DNA from: an uncultured Alphaproteobacteria bacterium
GTDB taxonomy: Bacteria > Pseudomonadota > Alphaproteobacteria > HIMB59
Reading direction: 5' to 3'
Assembly: GCA_902613845.1 (NCBI GenBank)
Contig: CACMIW010000006.1
Coordinates: 1 to 64,000 of the forward strand
Length of the DNA: 64,000 nt
Of the stretch, positions 1-9,869 are shown piece by piece (positions within the stretch are counted from its first letter, which is position 1; each line of letters starts with the position of its first letter). The position numbers and the translations under genes are program-made. The notes under the pieces are model-generated. The model was given only the letters and a program-made list of their open reading frames with translations, was not told the origin of the DNA and made no database searches.

Positions 1-53
1 ATATTTTCAAAAATTAAAAAAAGATTATGAAACTATGATAAAAAGGAATTATC

Positions 54-869
54 ATGAAATTTAATCAACATTCCTTTGCTTTGAAAAAGCCTTTATTAGT
101 GGGTATATGTAATTTTACACCTGACTCATTTAGTGATGGAGGAAAAACATTTTCACGATCTACTGCATTGAAACATATAAATGCAATGGTTAAAGATGGT
201 GCACAAATTATTGATATTGGTGCTGAAAGCACTAGACCAAATAGCGAGCCAATTACATATATTGAAGAAATAAATCGTTTATCCAAAATCTTACCATATT
301 TAAACTATAAGAAATACCTTGTCTCTGTGGACTCGTATAAAATTGAGTCCCAAGAGTATGCACTGAAAAAAGGTGCCCATATCATTAATGATATTAATGG
401 AGGATCAGAAGAGCTATTTAAACTTATAAAGAAATATAACGCAGGACTTATCTTAATGCACAAAAGAGGAACACCAAAGGAAATGCAAAAAAATCTTAAT
501 TCCAGAGTAAATATGGTAAGAGAATTTGATTATTTTATTAAAAAAAGATTGAAAACACTTAATAAAATGAAGATTAATCTCAAAAAGGTATGGTTTGATC
601 CTGGTATAGGATTTGGCAAAACACTAAATCAAAATTTACAATTAATGAAATCTTTGAAGAAATTCAGTAGTGCAAATATCCAAGTATTATTGGGATCCTC
701 ACGTAAAAGTTGGATAAACTATATTGACCCATCAAATGCCGATGAAAGGATTGGAGGCTCTTTAGCTTCTGTAGCGCATGCTCTCGAACAAAATATTCAT
801 ACATATAGAATTCATGATGTCAAAGAGACAAATCAAATGATAAAAGTTTTGAAAGCATTAAATAAATGA
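54..869 (+). CDS. folP: Dihydropteroate synthase
   Basis: Joins p-aminobenzoate to the dihydropterin pyrophosphate in folate synthesis (cytosol). The 271-residue protein is of normal family length. It shows the first DHPS signature NFTPDSFSDGG at residues 20-30, the second GAQIIDIGAESTRPNS at 49-64, DINGG at 113-117, DPGIGFGKT at 182-190, the substrate-loop GSSRKSW at 214-220 and the terminal RIHDV at 252-256. The ATG is preceded by AAGGAATTATC, a usable ribosome site. It is the first gene of folP-folB-folK, and its stop overlaps the folB start by four bases (ATGA). No oddities seen; identification is secure. Confidence 0.96.
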   Translation: MKFNQHSFALKKPLLVGICNFTPDSFSDGGKTFSRSTALKHINAMVKDGAQIIDIGAESTRPNSEPITYIEEINRLSKILPYLNYKKYLVSVDSYKIESQEYALKKGAHIINDINGGSEELFKLIKKYNAGLILMHKRGTPKEMQKNLNSRVNMVREFDYFIKKRLKTLNKMKINLKKVWFDPGIGFGKTLNQNLQLMKSLKKFSSANIQVLLGSSRKSWINYIDPSNADERIGGSLASVAHALEQNIHTYRIHDVKETNQMIKVLKALNK

Positions 870-1213
870 AATTTTTTATCGAAATAGAAGAGCTAAAAGT
901 CGACACAATTATTGGAGTGTTCGAAGAAGAAAGGTTAAAACCCCAAACTATATTAATAAGTATAAAATGTCAGTTAGAAATTGATCATAATCAAGATCTT
1001 GACAATATTGAAAATGTTACAAGTTATTCAGATATCAAAAATGAAATAATTAAATTTGTTTCAGCCTCTCAATATAAAACATTGGAAAAATTAATTACAG
1101 ATCTTAAAAAACAACTAGATGATAAGTTTCCAATCCAAATAGAAAAATTAGAAATAAATAAAATTGAGATTGCTAAAAAATATAATGCAAAAAAAGTTAG
1201 CGTATCGATATAA
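866..1213 (+). CDS. folB: Dihydroneopterin aldolase
   Basis: Small folate-pathway enzyme that cleaves dihydroneopterin to hydroxymethyl-dihydropterin and glycolaldehyde. The 115 residues match the FolB fold: the N-terminal strand EELKVDTIIGVFEEER (residues 7-22, the DHNA signature), the YSDI segment near residue 54 and the C-terminal KYNAKKVSVSI strand typical of the family. It overlaps folP by four bases and folK on the other side, so the three are very likely cotranscribed and translationally coupled. Sequence is divergent but position between folP and folK makes the call firm. Confidence 0.9.
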   Translation: MKFFIEIEELKVDTIIGVFEEERLKPQTILISIKCQLEIDHNQDLDNIENVTSYSDIKNEIIKFVSASQYKTLEKLITDLKKQLDDKFPIQIEKLEINKIEIAKKYNAKKVSVSI

Positions 1214-1712
1214 ATCATATATTGCTATCGGATCAAATGTAGGCAATTGGAGAAGTAATTTTAACAATGCATTAAACTTAATGAATAAATTTGGTCATGT
1301 TAAAAAGGTCAGTAGGGTTTATTTTACCAAGCCCTTTGGTTTAACCACCCAAAAATATTTTCATAATGCTGCTTTTTTATTCCTTACAAATTTATTTTTT
1401 AATGAGCTATTTATAAAAATGAGCGCTGTAGAAAAGCTGATTAAAAAAAATAAAATTTTAGAGAATGGGCCAAGAAGAATTGATTTAGATCTTATTCAAT
1501 TCGAAAACTTGAAAGTTAAAAATCATTTAATATCAATTCCTCACTCTTCCTCACATTTAAGAGATTTTGTTATACAGCCAGTATTAGACCTCAATCCTAA
1601 TTTTATTGATTTAAAAACTCAATATACTTACAAAAGACTCATAAATAGTTTAGATGAACGATTTATTATTAAGAAATCTCGTCAAACCCAAGATTATCAA
1701 GGATTTTTTTAA
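1185..1712 (+). CDS. folK: HPPK, hydroxymethyl-dihydropterin pyrophosphokinase
   Basis: Transfers pyrophosphate from ATP to the pterin, supplying the FolP substrate. YIAIGSNVGN lies near the N-terminus, and the family signature appears as NGPRRIDLDLI, with the Asp pair that binds Mg-ATP. I place the start at the ATG at 1185; a TTG at 1164 in the same frame would add seven residues, but nothing favours it. Either start lies inside folB. The 3' end runs 44 bases into the 3' end of the convergent trpF-like gene, so the two stop regions overlap antisense. Confidence 0.9.
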   Translation: MQKKLAYRYKSYIAIGSNVGNWRSNFNNALNLMNKFGHVKKVSRVYFTKPFGLTTQKYFHNAAFLFLTNLFFNELFIKMSAVEKLIKKNKILENGPRRIDLDLIQFENLKVKNHLISIPHSSSHLRDFVIQPVLDLNPNFIDLKTQYTYKRLINSLDERFIIKKSRQTQDYQGFF

Positions 1713-2331
1713 GCTTTTCTTCATCCACACTATTAGATTTTTTTAAGCCTGTCGAAATGTCAATTCCATGAGGAGATATTGTTTTAATTGCCTCTTTTAT
1801 GTTATCTGTATTTATTCCCCCACCTAGGTAGAGAGGTTTCGCAAAGCTCTTTAATTGATTGATTTGTTTTTCACATTTTACAAGAGATTTTTTCTCAATA
1901 GTATCTTTTCTGTAAATATTTAAATCATAATAAAAACTACTTATATTATTTAAAATCTCTTCAAAGAAATTATAGTCAAAATTCTCATAATTTACCGAAA
2001 TTGAAATTTTTGCATCTGTTTTATTATTCAGCAATTCAATTTCTTCATTTTTATATTGATTAGATATACAAACCTCTTTTATTGCTACATCATTTACGAT
2101 ACTAATTACTTCTTGCATCTGTACATTTCCAATCAATAAAATTGGATTTAATTTTAAATTATAGGATGCAATAGTCAGTTCTTGAATTTCTTTAGTACTA
2201 AGTGTATTTGGGCCATATAAGTAATCACTTACAAGGCCCACCCTACTTACAGAGTACTTTTGAATTACTTCTAAAGATTTTTGATCTGTAATACCACAAA
2301 CTTTAAGTTGGATATTACCATAATTGAACAT
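1669..2331 (-). CDS. trpF: Divergent phosphoribosylanthranilate isomerase-like protein
   Basis: A (beta/alpha)8 protein related to TrpF of tryptophan synthesis. Seen: KVCGI near the N-terminus (catalytic Cys), an Asp in FYYDLN in place of the general-acid segment, LGGGINTDNI and HGIDISTGL as the two C-terminal phosphate-binding loops. Missing or altered: the usual SPR loop is replaced by DYLYGPNTLS, the QLHG strand by VCISN, and no GGTG-type loop follows the Asp. It lies three bases after katG, so it is probably cotranscribed with it, which is an odd place for a trp gene. It may be a true but fast-evolving PRAI or a related isomerase; the symbol is tentative. Confidence 0.6.
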   Translation of the reverse strand: MFNYGNIQLKVCGITDQKSLEVIQKYSVSRVGLVSDYLYGPNTLSTKEIQELTIASYNLKLNPILLIGNVQMQEVISIVNDVAIKEVCISNQYKNEEIELLNNKTDAKISISVNYENFDYNFFEEILNNISSFYYDLNIYRKDTIEKKSLVKCEKQINQLKSFAKPLYLGGGINTDNIKEAIKTISPHGIDISTGLKKSNSVDEEKLKKILDNLGFDEIS

Positions 2332-2334
2332 TAA

Positions 2335-4497
<2,163 letters not shown>

Positions 4498-4591
4498 CTA
4501 CTTAATTAATATTGAAGTCATTAAAATTTAACCTGTAAGTAAGTCAACAATACGAATTGTCTCTGTTAATAATTTACAAAAATCCTTGAAA

Positions 4592-5236
4592 TTATTTGCT
4601 TTTAAAGAACTGGTTATACAAAATGTAGGCAGCAAACATTCCAATAACTTGACAACTAATAAAAAATATTACAGTGGAGGGATTGATACCCGTAAATGAC
4701 TTAGTAAACATTCTAGCAATTGTTACAGCCGGATTTGCAAAACTTGTAGATGATGTAAATATAAGAGCTGCTGTAATATAAATACCAACATTAAATGAAA
4801 CTACATTTTTACCATCTGCTCTAGATAAAAGTATGACCAATAATAATCCAGTTGCAGCAAAAAATTCGGAAATATATATATTTGCCCCACTTCTTATATT
4901 TGAAGAAATCTCAATTACATTTAATCCAAAAATATAATTAGCAAAAAGTGTGCCTAGTACAGCTGCAATGATTTGTATTAGTATATAAAGAAATAAATCC
5001 CTAGAACTCAATTCTTTTTGTAAGAAAAATATAATTGAAACAATAGGATTAAAATGAGCTCCAGAAAAATTTGCAAATATTCTAATTATAAAAATTAGTG
5101 TGAAACCTATTACAACAGCATGACTAAATAAAATTACCATTTGATCATTCGTATATTGCTGTCCTGCTATGCCAGATCCAACAATTGATACTAATAAAAT
5201 AAATGTGCCTATAAATTCAGATATGTATTTTTGCAT
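4592..5236 (-). CDS. Aquaporin (MIP family channel)
   Basis: Six-helix inner-membrane channel for water or small neutral solutes. Both half-helix signatures are visible: SGAHFNPIV (Asn63, NPI variant of NPA) and SFANPAVTIAR (Asn168) with the selectivity-filter Arg175. Length 214 is at the short end for aquaporins but complete. The selectivity filter cannot be read precisely enough to separate a water channel from an arsenite/glycerol-type one. It stands alone on the minus strand, 103 bases beyond the katG start, and diverges from the small membrane gene at 5276. Confidence 0.9.
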   Translation of the reverse strand: MQKYISEFIGTFILLVSIVGSGIAGQQYTNDQMVILFSHAVVIGFTLIFIIRIFANFSGAHFNPIVSIIFFLQKELSSRDLFLYILIQIIAAVLGTLFANYIFGLNVIEISSNIRSGANIYISEFFAATGLLLVILLSRADGKNVVSFNVGIYITAALIFTSSTSFANPAVTIARMFTKSFTGINPSTVIFFISCQVIGMFAAYILYNQFFKSK

Positions 5237-5275
5237 TTTTAAAGTCTTAATGTATCATTGCTAAGTTTTAAAGAA

Positions 5276-5581
5276 ATGTATTATGAATTTTTAGTTACAT
5301 ACCTTGATGCACCATTTCTATTGCTATCTGCTGTAACCACTGGTTTGATAATTCGTATTTTTTATAAACAGTATATGAATACAAAGCTACCAATGAGGGT
5401 AGTTATTTCTATAGCTCTTTTTCTTATTAATGCGATTATTTTAGTTCCTGGAATTGTCTTTTTATATAGATGGGTAATGTTATGTGGTTTTTACCAACCA
5501 AGCGGCGTTTTTGAAACAGGGTATGGTTGTAGTGGGGACGTTTTTAGTCTACTTGTTCCAGGGCTTTTTTTACTTTCGTAA
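5276..5581 (+). CDS. Small membrane protein, function unknown
   Basis: About 101 residues with two clear hydrophobic helices (LLLSAVTTGLIIRIF and a longer one around ALFLINAIILVPGIVFLY), then a loop with two Cys (MLCGFYQ and GYGCSGD) and a hydrophobic C-terminus. I start it at the ATG at 5276 rather than the upstream in-frame TTG at 5258. It diverges from the aquaporin gene and its 3' end overlaps the aminotransferase 3' end by 38 bases. I do not recognise the family. Possible coding status rests on codon pattern and clean membrane topology only. Confidence 0.6.
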   Translation: MYYEFLVTYLDAPFLLLSAVTTGLIIRIFYKQYMNTKLPMRVVISIALFLINAIILVPGIVFLYRWVMLCGFYQPSGVFETGYGCSGDVFSLLVPGLFLLS

Positions 5582-6857
5582 ACATTTCATCGACCTGATT
5601 TTCTTTAATTATTAAAGGTGGAGAAAAAGCAAGCGTATCTCCGTTAGCTCTTACCATTAAGCCAAGATCCCAAGCTTTTTTCATAGTTTCAAATCCTCTT
5701 GCACCAACAGCGTTACCTTTAGGCTCTAATTCTAGTGCAGCAATCACTCCTAAATTTCTAATGTCGATTATATGTTTTGTGCCCTTCAGGCTATGAGCGG
5801 CTTCCTCAATAATAGGAGCCATATGAGCAGCATTATCAAATAATCCCTCTTCTTGATAAATATCTAGTGTTGCTAAGGCTGCTGCGCAAGCAACAGGATG
5901 ACCAGAGTAAGTATAACCATGAAATAATTCTATTGGAGCATCCGCATTTTCCATCATTGACTCATAAATAAAGTCTTGAACTATGGTTGCACCCATAGGG
6001 ATGGTGGCATTTGTAATGCCTTTCGCACATGAAATAATATCTGGTGTTACGCCAAAAAACTCAGATCCAGTTGCTTTTCCCATACGGCCAAAAGCAGTTA
6101 CGACTTCATCAAAAATTAATAAAATGTCATGTTTTGTGCAGAGCTCTCTTAATCTTTTTAAGTATCCTTTAGGCGGAGGCAGTGCACCAGTTGATCCAGC
6201 AATTGGCTCAACAATTACAGCAGCAATGGTTGATGCATCATGCAATTGAACAAGACGCTCTAAATCATCGGCAAGTTCTGCTCCATGTTCAGGCTCACCT
6301 TTTGAAAAAGCATTTAATTTTAGATTGTGGGTATGGCGTAAATGGTCAACACCATTTAGCATTGATCCGAAGTACATTCTATTTTTTACCATACCACCTA
6401 CGCTTATTCCTCCAAAGCCCACACCATGATAACCTCTTTCGCGACCTATTAATCTAGTTTTAGATGAATGTCCGCGTGCACGTTGATACGCTAGCGCAAT
6501 TTTCAATGCACTATCTACTGCTTCAGATCCTGAATTAGAAAAGAAAACATGATTCATTCCTTCAGGAAAAATTTCTGCTAAACGATTAGCTAGTTCAAAT
6601 TGTTTTGGATGTCCAAATTGAAAAGGTGGAGAGTAATCAAGATTTTCAATTTGTTTATTTACTGCTTCTTGAATTTTTTTTCTACCATGACCGGCGTTTA
6701 CACACCATAGCCCTGCAGTGCCATCTAAAATTTCTCGATTATCGTCACTAATAAAATGCATATCTTTAGCACCGACAATAATTCTTGGGTCTTTCTTAAA
6801 TACTTTGTTAGGAGTGAAAGGCATCCACAGCGGTTCTAGATTATTTGGCTTATTCAT
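5544..6857 (-). CDS. Class III PLP aminotransferase, omega-amino acid:pyruvate type
   Basis: PLP enzyme moving a terminal amino group from an omega-amino acid (beta-alanine, taurine or similar) to pyruvate. The N-terminal LWMPFTPNKVFKKDPR and DGTAGLWCVNAGHGR are typical of beta-alanine:pyruvate transaminases; the PLP Asp is D250 in LLIFDEVVTAFGR and the Schiff-base Lys is K279 in SCAKGITNATIPMG. Length 437 is normal. AGGAGAGAAAATG supports the start. Exact substrate cannot be read from sequence; taurine:pyruvate aminotransferases belong to the same group. Upstream, 113 bases away on the same strand, lies a 27-residue microprotein gene. Confidence 0.92.
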   Translation of the reverse strand: MNKPNNLEPLWMPFTPNKVFKKDPRIIVGAKDMHFISDDNREILDGTAGLWCVNAGHGRKKIQEAVNKQIENLDYSPPFQFGHPKQFELANRLAEIFPEGMNHVFFSNSGSEAVDSALKIALAYQRARGHSSKTRLIGRERGYHGVGFGGISVGGMVKNRMYFGSMLNGVDHLRHTHNLKLNAFSKGEPEHGAELADDLERLVQLHDASTIAAVIVEPIAGSTGALPPPKGYLKRLRELCTKHDILLIFDEVVTAFGRMGKATGSEFFGVTPDIISCAKGITNATIPMGATIVQDFIYESMMENADAPIELFHGYTYSGHPVACAAALATLDIYQEEGLFDNAAHMAPIIEEAAHSLKGTKHIIDIRNLGVIAALELEPKGNAVGARGFETMKKAWDLGLMVRANGDTLAFSPPLIIKENQVDEMFTKVKKALEQVD

Positions 6858-6941
6858 TTTCTCTCCTGATTTTAATAAAGATACATTATTCCCTCACAAT
6901 TGTTTCAGCAAGGGTAATAATGTCATCTTTTAGGGTAGGGT

Positions 6942-6963
6942 GAGGGCAGCGTGGACTGCCCTC
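6942..6963. repeat. Perfect 8-bp stem-loop after the microprotein gene
   Basis: GAGGGCAG and CTGCCCTC pair across the 6-base loop CGTGGA, starting seven bases past the microprotein stop codon. No clear T-run follows on the minus strand, so it is more likely a 3'-end protecting or processing hairpin than a classic terminator. Confidence 0.6.
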
Positions 6964-6970
6964 ATAACAA

Positions 6971-7054
6971 TCACATTTTTGATCCGATGAAACCTGCTAT
7001 GAACCAAATAATCATAACTATAAAGGGGTAGTGTCCTGTAAACATATCTGCCAT
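6971..7054 (-). CDS. 27-residue single-helix membrane microprotein
   Basis: A short gene with a very strong start: GGAGG, five bases, then ATG. The 27-residue product begins MADMFTGHYPF, continues with a hydrophobic stretch IVMIIWFIAGFIG, and ends SKM. That is one short transmembrane helix with a probable cytosolic Lys end. A perfect hairpin (6942-6963) follows the stop and a 17-bp palindrome (7102-7118) lies upstream, so the unit has its own apparent 5' and 3' signals. I do not recognise a family. Small helices like this often attach to larger membrane complexes, but no partner is evident besides the downstream aminotransferase gene. Confidence 0.7.
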   Translation of the reverse strand: MADMFTGHYPFIVMIIWFIAGFIGSKM

Positions 7055-7101
7055 TTAAACCTCCATGATTCCTTTAATTAGGTTATAGGATTTCATTGTA
7101 A

Positions 7102-7118
7102 TATGCAATATTTGCATA
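7102..7118. promoter_or_regulatory. 17-bp palindrome, candidate operator
   Basis: TATGCAA and TTGCATA separated by TAT form a perfect inverted repeat in the divergent region between the microprotein (minus) and pncC (plus). A near match with the same architecture, TGTGCAA-AAT-TTGCACA, occurs at 35660-35676. The spacing is that of a dimeric repressor site; the cognate regulator is unknown. Confidence 0.4.
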
Positions 7119-7243
7119 CGTATAGACAAATTTTATTAATTTATCCACATTTATTGTGAATTATGAGGATTAATTATGCATTTTTTTTATACCAATAAGG
7201 ACCATTGTTATTTCTTCGTCCTTATAATAAGTATAACTAGCTT

Positions 7244-7723
7244 ATGAGCGTTGTTTCGAAAACAATCAAATATTTACTCGATAAAAACATATCAGTTTCA
7301 ACAGCAGAATCTTGTACTGGTGGTTTGCTTGCAGCAGAATTTACAGCTGTGTCTGGTATATCTAAAATTTATAAAACTGGTTTGATAACATATTCAAATG
7401 ACTCAAAAATTAAAAATCTCAAAGTCAAACCAAGTACTATCAAAAGGTACGGTGCAGTCAGCCGTCAAGTATGTGCTCAAATGTGTTTACATTTGCACAA
7501 AATTTCCAAAAGTCAGCTAACATTTTCAACAACAGGTGTAGCTGGTCCAAACGGTGGTACTAAATTAAAACCTGTAGGTTTAGTATTTATCGGATTATAT
7601 TTTAAAAAAAATATTTATATCGAAAAATTAAATTTCAATCCAAAACTTTCTAGAATTCAAATTCAAAAAGGCACAGTGAAAGAATGTTTTCACATGTTAA
7701 ACAATATTATAGATGAGCTATAA
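7244..7723 (+). CDS. pncC: Nicotinamide-nucleotide amidase (CinA C-terminal domain)
   Basis: Deamidates nicotinamide mononucleotide to nicotinate mononucleotide, recycling NAD. The 159 residues cover only the CinA C-terminal domain, the usual stand-alone PncC form. Seen: SVSTAESCTGGLLA near residues 17-30 with the catalytic Ser region, GLITYSNDSK, YGAVSRQV and STTGVAGPNGG, all family hallmarks. A TATAAT lies 15 bases before the ATG, giving a short leader. It opens a run of overlapping genes; the helicase gene begins 11 bases before its stop. Confidence 0.92.
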   Translation: MSVVSKTIKYLLDKNISVSTAESCTGGLLAAEFTAVSGISKIYKTGLITYSNDSKIKNLKVKPSTIKRYGAVSRQVCAQMCLHLHKISKSQLTFSTTGVAGPNGGTKLKPVGLVFIGLYFKKNIYIEKLNFNPKLSRIQIQKGTVKECFHMLNNIIDEL

Positions 7724-9014
7724 GCGAAACTATAATAGTTTACTACCTGAGGATTTTGAGCTCAGTGAAGAATTTGAAAATATTATTCAGCAACTAGAAA
7801 GCACAAAAGATCATTTTTATATTACTGGTAAAGCAGGTAGTGGTAAGTCTACACTATTGGCTTACTTTCGATCTATAACAAAGAAGAATACAGTTGTTCT
7901 TGCTCCAACAGGAGTTGCGGCAATTCGAGTTAAAGGACAAACTATTCATTCATTTTTTGGTTTTCCACCTAAAGTTATTCAAACACGACATATAAAAAAA
8001 GTAAGACAAATCGAAATCCTTCAAAATTTGGAAACATTAATTATTGATGAGATATCTATGGTTCGTGCTGATGTTTTTGATGCGATTGATTATAGCCTGC
8101 GTGTTCACAGAAAAAAACTTACACAACCATTTGGCGGTGTTCAGTTAATAGTTTTTGGGGATTTATTTCAACTACCACCAGTTGTGAATATGGATGAGTC
8201 GGGTCTTCTACAGCGTATTTATCCGAATGGTTATTTCTTCTTTCACTCAAACATTTTTCAGGATGCCCAATTTAAAACGCTTGAACTACATAATATTTAT
8301 CGACAAAAAGATGACCATTTTATTCATTTGCTCAATTCTGTAAGAGATGGCTCAATTACTCACACGCAGATCGAGAATATAAACGACTCTTTAACTGATC
8401 ACATTGAGATGGATGAAGGTAAAATCATACTTACTACAACTAATGCTCGAGCGAGTAGCATTAATCAAAAATATTTAAGCCAGCTAAATCAGGAGGAGTT
8501 TTCTTACAGGGGACAAGCTACTGGCCAATTTTATAAAGAATTATTTCCCACCGATGAAATCTTAAAATTAAAAAAAGGAGCCCAAGTAATTATGATTAAA
8601 AATGATCCTGAAAAAAGGTGGGTTAATGGATCCATTGGTATAATTCATGATATCGCTCAAAAAAAAATAAAAGTAAAAATCAATAATAAAATATATGAGG
8701 TTAAAAAAGAAAAATGGGATCGTATTCAATATACCTATGATGATGATCAACAAGAAGTTCAAGAGGAAATAACAGGATCTTTCAAACAGTATCCAATGAG
8801 ATTAGCTTGGGCAATTACAATTCATAAAAGTCAGGGCCAAACATTTGAAAAAGTAATAATAGATATGAGTCAAGGTTCTTTTGCTCCAGGACAACTTTAT
8901 GTTGCACTAAGTAGATGTATAAGTTTGGAAGGTATAGAACTGCTAAGACCTATTAAAAAATCAGATATCATTGTTAACAATCAATTGATAGGTTTCCAAA
9001 ATAGATTAATTTAA
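7713..9014 (+). CDS. PIF1-like superfamily 1B DNA helicase
   Basis: ATP-driven 5'-to-3' helicase of the PIF1/RecD group. Walker A is GKAGSGKST (39-47), followed by LAPTGVAAIRVKGQTIHSFF (motif Ia region), Walker B IIDEISM (110-116), motif III GDLFQLPPV (149-157), and C-terminal helicase motifs AWAITIHKSQGQTF and YVALSRC. The N-terminus is short and has no nuclease domain, so this is a minimal PIF1. It overlaps pncC by 11 bases. In bacteria such proteins are implicated in G-quadruplex and stalled-fork processing; the role here is inferred from family only. Confidence 0.93.
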   Translation: MSYKRNYNSLLPEDFELSEEFENIIQQLESTKDHFYITGKAGSGKSTLLAYFRSITKKNTVVLAPTGVAAIRVKGQTIHSFFGFPPKVIQTRHIKKVRQIEILQNLETLIIDEISMVRADVFDAIDYSLRVHRKKLTQPFGGVQLIVFGDLFQLPPVVNMDESGLLQRIYPNGYFFFHSNIFQDAQFKTLELHNIYRQKDDHFIHLLNSVRDGSITHTQIENINDSLTDHIEMDEGKIILTTTNARASSINQKYLSQLNQEEFSYRGQATGQFYKELFPTDEILKLKKGAQVIMIKNDPEKRWVNGSIGIIHDIAQKKIKVKINNKIYEVKKEKWDRIQYTYDDDQQEVQEEITGSFKQYPMRLAWAITIHKSQGQTFEKVIIDMSQGSFAPGQLYVALSRCISLEGIELLRPIKKSDIIVNNQLIGFQNRLI

Positions 9015-9015
9015 G

Positions 9016-9189
9016 ATGGGTAAAAAAATATTATATAGTATTGCAGTCTTTGGCATTATAGGTTTAGGCCTATATATTTCTTCGACATTTGAATACCATG
9101 AATACTATGAGGAATGTGAAAAACAAAGCAACACTCAAGGAGGTATAGAGTCTTGTGTTGATTTTATGATAGAGGAAGCAAAAAAATGA
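9016..9189 (+). CDS. 57-residue membrane-anchored protein, function unknown
   Basis: A short gene one base after the helicase stop and overlapping the alaX-like start by four bases (ATGA), which is strong positional support. The product has an N-terminal helix (KKILYSIAVFGIIGLGLYIS), then an acidic tail FEYHEYYEECEKQ and a second Cys in ESCVDFMIEEA. The two tail Cys could pair if the tail is periplasmic. No family recognised. Confidence 0.7.
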   Translation: MGKKILYSIAVFGIIGLGLYISSTFEYHEYYEECEKQSNTQGGIESCVDFMIEEAKK

Positions 9190-9869
9190 TTTATCTCAAA
9201 GATAGTTATACAAAGAGTTTTGAAGAAAAAATTTTATTAGTCGAGGGTGACAAAATCATTACTCAAGATAGTTCTTTTTATGCTCAAAGTGGTGGGCAAC
9301 CCGGAGACAAGGGAGTACTTGAAATTAATGATAAAAAATTCAATGTTATCAACACAGTTAAACATGAGTTAGGTATTGCCCATGTTGTTGACTCAGAAAA
9401 TCTAAATCTATCTGGGCAAATAAAAGGCCATATTGATTGGGATCATCGATATCGCTTAATGAAAATGCACACCACAATGCACTTAATGTGTGCAGCATTA
9501 CCTTATTATGTCACAGGAGGATCAATTGGTTTAGAAAAAAGTAGGATTGATTTTGATTTAGGTGAAGAAACATTTGAATTTGAAACTTTAAATAAAATCA
9601 TTAATGAATTTATTCAACAATCTCATTCTATTTCTTATCAGTGGATAACAAATGATGAGCTAGATCAAAAACCTGAGCTAGTGCGAACCTTGTCAGTTAA
9701 ACCGCCAAGAACAAATGATAAAATTCGCCTTGTTAAAATTGGAGATATTGATTTACAACCGTGTGGGGGAACTCACGTAGCAAATACAAATGAAATTGGC
9801 GAATTCAAATTTATGAAGTATGAGAGTAAAGGAAAAATGAATAAACGTGTTCAGTTTACTCTCATATAA
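9186..9869 (+). CDS. AlaX-type alanyl-tRNA editing protein
   Basis: Free-standing homologue of the AlaRS editing domain, expected to hydrolyse Ser-tRNA(Ala) or Gly-tRNA(Ala). The zinc ligands are present: HTTMH (His95, His99) and CGGTH (Cys193, His197). The AlaRS-like FYAQSGGQPGDKG sits at residues 31-43. Length 227 fits the AlaX-M/L class. It starts within the stop of the 57-residue gene and its own stop overlaps the EamA start by one base, so translation is probably coupled through the whole cluster. Confidence 0.93.
   Translation: MIYLKDSYTKSFEEKILLVEGDKIITQDSSFYAQSGGQPGDKGVLEINDKKFNVINTVKHELGIAHVVDSENLNLSGQIKGHIDWDHRYRLMKMHTTMHLMCAALPYYVTGGSIGLEKSRIDFDLGEETFEFETLNKIINEFIQQSHSISYQWITNDELDQKPELVRTLSVKPPRTNDKIRLVKIGDIDLQPCGGTHVANTNEIGEFKFMKYESKGKMNKRVQFTLI

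Noticed and set aside
1-53. Possible end of an upstream coding region (short frame ending near base 30)
   Set aside because: Too short to support; only a low-complexity Lys-rich tail is visible.
1164-1184. TTG start for folK seven residues upstream
   Set aside because: The ATG at 1185 suffices to include all motifs; the longer start lies deeper within folB.
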